Shown: positions 56,897 through 64,000 of the stretch, piece after piece
How positions within the stretch are numbered: the first letter of the stretch is position 1
How the letters are laid out: every line of letters begins with the position of its first letter
Assembly (NCBI GenBank): GCA_963682025.1
Contig: OY821521.1
Span: 49,332,307 to 49,396,306 of the forward strand
Length of the DNA: 64,000 nt
Origin: Cordilura impudica
Lineage: Eukaryota; Arthropoda; Insecta; Diptera; Scathophagidae
Direction: 5' to 3'
Notes under the pieces: model-generated
The model's input: the letters and a program-made list of their open reading frames with translations, nothing else
What the model was told of the DNA's origin: nothing
Database searches by the model: none
Made by a program: the position numbers and the translations under genes

Positions 56897-58156
56897 ATGG
56901 AATTGAGCTTTGTGGACGACGATGACACGATTTTTCAACACCCGTCTATTGAAGGCAAACAGGCTCACAGCACTCATGCAAAGCGCAGAAGATCTGAGGT
57001 GGTATTGTCACCGGCAAACATTGACGTCACCCATCTGGGTGAAAACAGATTTGCTGCACTTGCTGGACTGGAAATTGAGAATGAAGAGGCTACTCCCAAG
57101 CAGAGGAAAGATGAAAAAACAGCCAAAGCCAAAAATGCAAACAGTAAAACCTTTTGCCCGCCAATATTTTTGTTTAACGTCAACATTAAAAGGTTAGTGG
57201 ACCAATTAGAGGCAAAATCGCCCAAGATTATGTTTAAAATTAGAAACGTAAATAAACATAAAAGTAAGTTGTACTTGGCTGATGCTACAGTACATGCTGA
57301 AATGATGGCACTACTGAGGGAGAAGAACATTCACTCCTATTCATATACTCCTAAGGAGCTCAGACAAGCCTCTTTTATATTGAGAGGACTCTATCATGGT
57401 ACTGATATTGAAGAAGTTAAATCTACAATGGACAAAACAGCTCCTAATGTTGTCTCAAAAATTTCAAAATTCACAACACCATATTCAGTCAAAAATTCTT
57501 TCGACACGGGCCTGTTCCTAGTGACATTAATCCCTGGCAAAACAATATCCGACATTGCACATATTAAATACCTACTAAGCCAATCAATTTATTGGGAGAA
57601 ACCTAAAAGAAAAGATAAGGAGGTACAATGCCACAGATGCCAACGTTGGGGACACATTGCTAAAAACTGCAATTCCGAGTTTCAATGTGTAAAATGCGAC
57701 ACAAGACACCCTCAAGGAGAATGTCAGCGAACAAACACAGAATCATCAGAACCCCACTGCGTAAATTGCGGAGTAAATGGCCATCCAGCAAACTGGAGGG
57801 GATGCCCTGCGTATAGAAAATATCTTGCAGTACGAAGAGAACGCATTAAAAAGGCTAATGAGGTGAAAATTGTTGCCAAGAGCAATGTTAACAAATTAAT
57901 GAGCCAATCTTTTAGATCTCCAGGCAAATCCTTCGCTAGCCTTTTTCAGGTAAATACTACCCAAACATCATCACAAAAACCATCAATAATTGAGGAGTTT
58001 TTAAAACTTGCCAATATGTTCATTGTACCAGAAGAATTGCCACTAGAACAGCAAATTGCAAATTTTCTAACCAATTTCAAAACCATGCCAAAAAATGAAG
58101 CAAAAGCAGAGTTCTTGCGGCTTCTAAAGAATGTTAATAGTAAATATGGCCCATAG
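56897..58156 (+). CDS. ORF1, nucleic-acid-binding protein of the second jockey-like element
   Basis: 419 aa from the first ATG. An N-terminal disordered, charged region is followed by a PRE_C2HC-like domain (about residues 155-235, with FILRGLYHGTDIEEV) and three zinc knuckles (245-303: CHRCQRWGHIAKNC, CVKCDTRHPQGEC, CVNCGVNGHPANWRGC). A helical tail follows. The frame is intact. In this clade the protein forms the RNA-protein particle that enters the nucleus. It overlaps the ORF2 start by 11 bases (ATGGCCCATAG). Confidence 0.9.
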   Translation: MELSFVDDDDTIFQHPSIEGKQAHSTHAKRRRSEVVLSPANIDVTHLGENRFAALAGLEIENEEATPKQRKDEKTAKAKNANSKTFCPPIFLFNVNIKRLVDQLEAKSPKIMFKIRNVNKHKSKLYLADATVHAEMMALLREKNIHSYSYTPKELRQASFILRGLYHGTDIEEVKSTMDKTAPNVVSKISKFTTPYSVKNSFDTGLFLVTLIPGKTISDIAHIKYLLSQSIYWEKPKRKDKEVQCHRCQRWGHIAKNCNSEFQCVKCDTRHPQGECQRTNTESSEPHCVNCGVNGHPANWRGCPAYRKYLAVRRERIKKANEVKIVAKSNVNKLMSQSFRSPGKSFASLFQVNTTQTSSQKPSIIEEFLKLANMFIVPEELPLEQQIANFLTNFKTMPKNEAKAEFLRLLKNVNSKYGP

Positions 58157-61052
58157 AATTATTACGTTTATGACATTTAACGTCCGCTCCCTTATAAGTA
58201 CCAGTCGCCAAATTGAATTGTCAAATATCTTACATCAAAACCAAATTGATGTAGGATTCATTCAAGAATGCCATTTACATGTAAATAGAAAAATAAAACT
58301 AAATGGATATAATTTCATTTATGACAATTCGGATTTAGGTGTAGCAATCGCCATCAAAAACAATATACAGTACAATAGAATTGTTTGCAATAGAATACAA
58401 TTTAATAACATATTTATTGAAATAGAATTAATTATAAACAACATTAGAAAAAAATATTTATTGGGGTCTATTTATATTCCCTGTGTATATGCCTCACAAG
58501 ATTTAAACAACAGCTTGGACCAGATTCTTCAATTAAGCAATAATTATGATGGGTTTATACTTGGTGGTGACCTAAATGCGAAAAGTTTAAACTGGGGTGA
58601 TTCTGCAGAAAACGCCAATGGAAAAGCTCTACATGACTGGTTACAGAACAATTGCTTAGATGTAACGCGCGTTTGCGATATATCTCCATCGTTTCCAAAC
58701 GGGTCCTCTTTTCTAGACCACTTTTTACTAAGTCCCAGCATAATTAATATAGTCTAACCTAATTATCAGATCGGAAGTCTTCCAACATTCTCAGACCATT
58801 TCCCATTAGTACTGAAGCTTGAAGGTGATGCAGCCAGTTTACAACTAAGAAGTCCTCCGGCAATAACTTCATATAAAAACACCAATTGGAACGCATTCAG
58901 GAGAGATTTAGAAGAAGCCTCCATTGCCATATTACCTTCCAACAACTGCAATTTAAATAATGATGACTTAGATGTACTCATAAACACATTTAATGATACA
59001 CTTACCTCAATCCATGACAGTCACTCAATCAAAATAGAAATAAATGATCGTAAACGTCCGTATCCAGATAACATCAAAAAAATTTTCAAAATAAAGTATA
59101 CATGGCAGAAAAACCTTAAGAAAATATACCACAGAACTGGCAATAAAATTAGCAGTGAGTATAAAATTCTATCAAAACAAATACAATTATTAAAAACAAT
59201 AATTAATGAGCTTATAAATCTTGAAGATGCTAAAAACTTTAGACTTAAACTCTCAAAAATAAAACCAGGTCCTACTGCGTTTAAAGATGTATTTCAGATC
59301 ATTGGTAAAAATAAGTCTCCATTCTGCCAACAACTCTTACATGATGATACCATCACAACAAATAGCTCTCAAATATCGGAGATTTTTAGATCCCATTACT
59401 CTGAAATTTTCAAAGAAGTAATTCCTGAAAGACCAGTCAATAATATAGAAAATCAAATCTCGTCCTGCGTTAATAGACTCCCACAAAATATTTATACATT
59501 TGATGAAACGTTCCCGGCCGAAGAAAACGATGATAATTACCATTTCACAAACGCAAATAAAATTAGAATACTCATAAAAAACATTAACAGCAAAAAGTCC
59601 TTTGGTTTTGACGGTGTCTCCAATTTTATCATCAAAAAATTTCCTGATTCAACACTAAAACTATTAGCTACCATTTTCAACAATTGCATTAATAACGGTT
59701 ATTTCCCATCGGTCTGGAAGAAAGCCAAAATACTACCGATGAAAAAGAAGCAGGACAGTAAAAAGCCTGAAGATTTCCGCCCAATATCCCTTTTATCCAA
59801 CGTTGGAAAATTGTTTGAACATGTTATTAAGGAAAAACTGGAAAGTGAGTTCATTGTGGAACCAATATCAGATTTCCAATTTGGATTCAGAAAAACTCAC
59901 TCAACACAACATGCATTGTTGAAATTTCATAACGACGTAACCTGCAATTTAAGGGATAAAACATGCACCGTGGCAATATCCTTGGATATTGAAAAGGCGT
60001 TTGATTCTGTCTATCATAACGGAATACTTTATAAGCTTATAATACTTGGCGTGGACCCGTTTTTGGTAAAAATACTTTGCAGCTACTTCGAAAATAGGAA
60101 ATTTGGCATCCAAATCAACAGCATAACCTCAGAACTAGGACTTGTGAAAAGTGGGGTACCACAGGGAAGCATACTGGCTCCCTTATTGTTCAATATTTTC
60201 CTGCATGATTTTCCTCACCAATCTGGAAATTCAAAGGCTATCCTTTACGCTGATAATTGTCTAATTTACTCTCACAACAAATCACCAATACAAGCTCTGA
60301 ATATTGCTGCTTTTCATCTGGGAGAAATAAGTGCCTTTTACATGAAATGGGGCATGAAAATCAATGCAGCCAAATCAGAGGCAATATGCATCAGGAACGC
60401 ATCGGGTAAATGTCCAAGATACGTTGTGCCGGAGAGTAAACTCCTACAACTCTCACTGGATGGCGTAAATATACCATTTAAGAACACCATTAAGTACCTC
60501 GGGGTTCACTTTGACAAATTATTGAAATTTAATGCCCACGCTAGAAATCTCCTAGAGAAAACGAAAAGAATCTCTGGAATGTTTGCAACACTAATGAACA
60601 ACACATACTTACCTAAGAACACCAAGCTTTTACTCTACAAGGTCGCCATTAGATCGGTTCTCTCCTATGGATTCCCAATCTGGTTCACTATATCCCCTAT
60701 AGTAGCTAAGGAATTGGAGATATTTGAACGAAAAATCCTAAGAAAATGCATCGGAAAGAATTATGAAAATTTCATAAAACGATTTTCAAATACCTACGTG
60801 TATGAAAATGCAGATGTTATACCCTTCTGTAGATACGCCATGTTGTTGCAAACCAGATTTGTGGTAAAACTTGCGCTTCACGACAACGCTCTAGTCTGCC
60901 ATATATACAACACAGAGAGAAACATCATCTGGACTGGGTCTACTTACCTCTCACCTGTTGGAATCATCAACGAACATACTGACGACGATCCAGTCCCCCG
61001 TGACCTCCCCTCATTCTATATGAGCTCAGCTGCCGGCAATCATAGGGGCTGA
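58146..61052 (+). pseudogene. ORF2, endonuclease-reverse transcriptase with one in-frame stop and a mutated active site
   Basis: The reading frame spans 968 sense positions and is open except for a TAA at 58755-58757, inside the endonuclease domain and just before its SDHFPLVL motif. Endonuclease signatures: MTFNVRSL, IQECHL, LGGDLNAKSLNWGD. Reverse transcriptase signatures: FRPISLLSNVGKLFE, FQFGFRKTHST, LDIEKAFDSVYH, SGVPQGSILAPLLF. The catalytic box reads YADN (60246-60257) instead of YADD, so the second metal-binding aspartate is lost. No frameshift was found. Both lesions predict an inactive protein; the low number of defects suggests a fairly young copy. Start chosen at ATG 58146, overlapping ORF1; an upstream in-frame ATG at 58131 is possible. 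Confidence 0.9.
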
Positions 61053-61565
61053 AAAAGAAGATTGAATTTAATTCTGCACAAAATTTACATATGACAAAGT
61101 AACTACCTACAAGAGTTTAACTCTATTCGCTGTGATATTTATATTCTATTTATTTAATTATTTTTTTACTCTGTACCTGAACAATCTGTTTTGTTTTATT
61201 GTTAAACTTACCATTTATGCATACTCGATGTATTTTCTAATTTGATACGTCCACATGAATTGTGATATGAACATGTTTGTCAATGTATATAACAGATCTT
61301 TTGTTGATTATTATTAATTGTTATTTAGTTTTAGTATGTTAATTACAGACATTTGCTCTGTTAGCGATTTTAAAGGCCGAAAGCAAGCCTTGTCAAACTA
61401 TTCAGTTTGTACATTTTTTACATTTACACATCTCACTTTAGCAATGTTGCTTGTTACATTTACTTAGCTATTAGAGTAAGACAAATATAGCTCTAAGAAT
61501 ATTATTGTTCTCATCGTATGTAAGACAATCTATGTTATCGAAAGAAAAGAAGACTTAATAAAAAT

Positions 61566-61592
61566 TTTACTTACTTACTTACTTACTTACTT
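61566..61592 (+). repeat. TTAC tetranucleotide tail of the second retrotransposon
   Basis: Six consecutive units follow AATAAAAATT. Short simple-repeat tails instead of poly(A) are known for several jockey and I type elements. Confidence 0.85.
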
Positions 61593-61605
61593 GTTTTTTG
61601 TTATT

Positions 61606-62310
61606 GTTACTAAGAGGCGCCGTAGGATGGATAAATAATTGTAGAATAATAGTGTAACAAATTGTGGGTTAATTTCCAAAAAAAAAAAAAAAAACTAGAC
61701 CGAAGTAGAAATAAGAACATATTTAAAAAAATCTGAAAAGTGTAGGTACAATCCCTAATATATCCGGTCCCGAAAGGGTTAAGAGGTCAAAACATACATC
61801 AAAATGAAACTAGTGGATCCAGCTTTCATCCAGTTGTTGTAAATGCCACCATCATTTTATGAGATAATGCCACGTTTAAAAAAAAAAAAAACTAAAAAAA
61901 ACAAAAACTGAAATAGCTTCATAACGTGTTAATGGATTTCGAGCTTTTAAATATCGAAAAAAGGCAGTCAAGTAAGCTTTCCAATGATATATATTTTGCT
62001 GAATAATAATAACTCCGAAATAGGCTTGACGAATATTTCTTCTAAATCATCCCGAAAGCCTCTAACCCCTCCAAAAAAATTTTAAAAATCGGGGTGTCGC
62101 CCCTAAACTAGACTCATTCCGTGCCTCAACGCCAATTGTAGGTAATGAGGCCTGTCCTCAGTTGGCAAATTTATGTTCATAATTTTTTTTAATTCACTCA
62201 CTTATTTTTCCACTTAAAAAAGTCTTCAAAAGTAATTTTTGTATTTGTAGCAAACAAATTGTTACTTGTAATGCGCCTATGGTACCCGGTGCAAAATTAT
62301 GAATATTCGA
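61606..62310. other. Intergenic stretch, no gene recognised
   Basis: Contains poly-A runs near 61678 and 61880 and a few GC-richer pieces (61760-61860, 62090-62170) without coding continuity. No family matched within the window. Confidence 0.45.
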
Positions 62311-62312
62311 GT

Positions 62313-62360
62313 GCAAATTGTAGGAAATTTTATTTTTTCATTAAATATAGGCTCTAAAAT
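62313..62360 (-). mobile_element. Helitron-like element, small internal scrap
   Basis: ATTCGAGTGCAAATTGTAGG then AAATTTTATTTTTTCATTAA and TAGGCTCTAAA matches the region just inside the family 3' end; both termini are gone. Confidence 0.5.
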
Positions 62361-62394
62361 CCAATTTCATAATATAATCACAAAAACAGCGTAA

Positions 62395-62688
62395 AGGCCT
62401 AGTTAGCCACACGTTGTTAAAATGTATCTGTGCCGTAAATGTAACGTTGGCATTTGGTGCACTATAGAGCGTAAAAAACGAACCAGCATGTTGCTGTGTA
62501 AAATTAACCAAACTTTATCAGCTGTTCACAAATGTCACGTACAAACGTAGCATAAATCTATTTTCAACAGATTGGGACGTTCCGGTTACGTGACAGTTGA
62601 GTTCGGTAACTGCTCTAAATGCTTTTTCATGTAACAGAAAAAAACAGCTGAGACGTTTGGTTAAGGTTACGTGTGGCTAACTAGGCCT
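62395..62688. mobile_element. MITE with perfect 20-bp inverted repeats and TAA duplication
   Basis: AGGCCTAGTTAGCCACACGT at the left and its exact inverse at the right, 294 bp, flanked by TAA on both sides (62392-62394, 62689-62691). A three-base TWA duplication is typical of PIF/Harbinger. It is inserted in a copy of the flank sequence CACAAAAACAGCGTAA also found at 28420-28437. Confidence 0.85.
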
Positions 62689-62734
62689 TAAGGGCTAATT
62701 GGAATGAGGTATATGTAAGTGTATTGGTGTATTT

Positions 62735-62980
62735 AGTAAACAGAACCGCCGAGTTCGCTGTCTATTTAGCAAAATCACACATCTTTTTCGTTAATTTTAA
62801 ATATTCAAGCTATTGACCGATAGGTGTGCTGTGAGTTTAACATGTTCACAAACTTACAGAGTTGTTTTTTTTTTAAATATTCAAGTATATATTTGCTATT
62901 GACTGAACTTTTTTAATAAGCAGAACCGCCGAGTATGTTTAGCAAAACCATAATTTTTTTTTTTAATTTTAAATATTCAA
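62735..62980. repeat. Partial duplication with GCAGAACCGCCGAG
   Basis: AACAGAACCGCCGAGTTCG...TTTAGCAAAA and TTAAATATTCAAG recur at 62918-62980. An imperfect local duplication, non-coding. Confidence 0.6.
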
Positions 62981-62981
62981 G

Positions 62982-63590
62982 AAAGTATCAATTGAATTTT
63001 CGAAAACATCAATTGAATTTCAGAAAGTATCAATTGTGTTTCAGAAAACATCAATTGATTTTCAGAAAATATTTATTGTGTTTCAGAAAGTATCAATTGT
63101 ATATCAGAAAACATCAATTGATTTTCAGAAAGTATCAATTGTGTGTCAGAAAACATCAATTGTATTTCAGAAAATATCAATTGAGTTTCAGAAATTATCA
63201 AATCTATTTCAGAAAATATCAAATGTATTTCCGAAATTACCAAATGCGTTTCAGCAATTATCAAATGTATTTCAGAAAATATTTACTGTATTTCAGAAAA
63301 CATCAAATGTATTTCAGAAATTATCAAATGTATTTCAGAAACCAACAAATGTATTTCAGAAAATGTTAAATGTATTTAAGAAAACATTAAATATATTTCA
63401 GCAATTATCTAATGTAATTCAGAAAACATCAAATGTATTTCAGAAAACATGAAATGTATTTCTGAAATTATCAAATGTATTTCAGAAAATATCAAACGTA
63501 TTTCAGAAAACATAAAATTATTTCAGAAATTATTAAATTTACTTCAGAAAATATGAATTGAATTTCAAAAATATCAATTGAGTCTCAGAA
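62982..63590. repeat. 21-bp tandem array (TTTCAGAAAATATCAATTGTA type)
   Basis: About 29 units of 21 bp with two unit types: CAATTG in the first third and CAAATG later. Because 21 is a multiple of three, several frames stay open on both strands (heptads such as FRKYQLC and FQKTSID). There is no start context, splice signal or domain, so it is treated as a minisatellite. Confidence 0.8.
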
Positions 63591-63667
63591 AAAATAGTCA
63601 GAACGCTATAGAAAAATATATTTTTTTAAGTATTACACTGGATTTGTAATATTTCTTGAAAACTACA

Positions 63668-63929
63668 TATCGTCACCTAAAATGCAAAAAGCCGTAACTA
63701 ATATTTTTATTTTTTTACAGGAGAAGCAAAAAACATCATAAAACAAAAACTACTTCAAACTTATTACCCAAATTTTAGAATCAAGCTGAAAAACACAGAT
63801 GGATTTTTATTTATGAAAACAAATTTATGGTAAAATATTAGTTTTTAAGTAAAAGGCCGTAACTACAATACAAAATGTCAATTTTGAACTTTTTGTTAGT
63901 TGCGGCCTTTTGCATTTTAGGTGATGATA
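63668..63929. mobile_element. Small terminal-inverted-repeat element
   Basis: TATCGTCACCTAAAATGCAA followed by AAAGCCGTAACTAA at the left; the right end, inverted, is TATCATCACCTAAAATGCAA followed by AAGGCCGCAACTAA. 262 bp, non-coding. An internal second GGCCGTAACTA is present near 63855. Confidence 0.7.
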
Positions 63930-64000
63930 TAAACGTGTTTTTTTTATTCAAAATGATGACTTCAAAATCGGTCAAAATTCTATCCTGGTATTTATATTGT

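Larger units (their letters stand above)
56632..61592 (+). mobile_element. Second jockey-clade non-LTR retrotransposon (inactivated)
   Basis: About 5 kb: 5'UTR, ORF1 (56897-58156), overlapping ORF2 (58146-61052), 3'UTR and a tetranucleotide tail of TTAC repeats (about 61566-61592). TTTTGTTATT before 56632 and at 61596-61605 is a possible 10-bp target duplication, so the 5' end is tentative. Its sequence is unlike the element at 398-4525. Confidence 0.85.

Noticed and set aside
61810..61825. ACTAGTGGATCC, a vector polylinker-like SpeI-BamHI pair
   Set aside because: No other vector sequence is nearby, the flanks continue as ordinary AT-rich DNA, and 12 bases alone are weak evidence.
62935..63452. 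Heptad-repeat proteins in three frames as a novel gene
   Set aside because: All frames come from one 21-bp array, with no promoter, splice site or non-repetitive coding part.

Overview
The window is nuclear DNA of a eukaryote: extremely AT-rich, with spliced genes carrying GT-AG introns, and packed with transposable elements. The two recognisable host genes (an insect-type NEMO/IKK-gamma, Drosophila kenny, and a TYSND1-type peroxisomal protease), together with jockey-type retrotransposons and the repeat families, point to a higher fly (Brachycera), most likely a calyptrate such as a blow fly or a relative. The species cannot be fixed from sequence alone.

Layout. 1-4738: a Helitron-like repeat split by a 4.1 kb jockey-clade non-LTR retrotransposon with both ORFs open and a 13-bp target duplication. 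4739-23500: a repeat sea with AT-rich filler, about a dozen copies of one short Helitron-like element (A|TC...CTAG|T with a palindrome before the 3' end), a mariner relic, several small inverted-repeat elements, and an 868-bp pure TTTATAA array. It holds one orphan terminal exon (5986-6135). 23741-24318: a compact gene (TATA box, 5'UTR intron, poly(A) signal) for a 96-aa secreted, dibasic-processed peptide precursor of unknown identity.

26517-45879: kenny, the regulatory subunit of the IKK complex of the IMD/Relish immune pathway. It has six coding exons (594 aa), with an N-terminal LIR motif, long coiled coils, a UBAN ubiquitin-binding region and a NEMO-type CCHC zinc finger. A perfect kappa-B sequence lies about 90 bp upstream of its ATG. 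Introns 1 (10.4 kb) and 3 (6.8 kb) are swollen by nested repeats, including Tc1 and mariner relics, a foldback element, minisatellites and an inverted pair of an 850-bp element. 45880-53650: intergenic repeats, chiefly a degenerate TTTTTCATTTTTTATTT-type array that is the inverted partner of the array in kenny intron 1.

53762-55578 (minus strand): a five-exon TYSND1-like peroxisomal processing protease ending in the PTS1 tripeptide SKL, convergent with kenny. 56030-56595: a small terminal-inverted-repeat element. About 56632-61592: a second, unrelated jockey-clade retrotransposon, disabled by one in-frame stop and by YADN in place of YADD in the reverse transcriptase. 61600-64000: small MITEs, including one with a TAA duplication, and a 21-bp tandem array.

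No rRNA, tRNA, CRISPR or prokaryotic features were seen. Host genes and repeats appear functionally unrelated. The biologically most suggestive parts are the immune adaptor with its candidate NF-kappa-B site, the unrecognised secreted precursor about 2.4 kb upstream of it, and the Helitron-like family with a longer variant sharing its 3' end.
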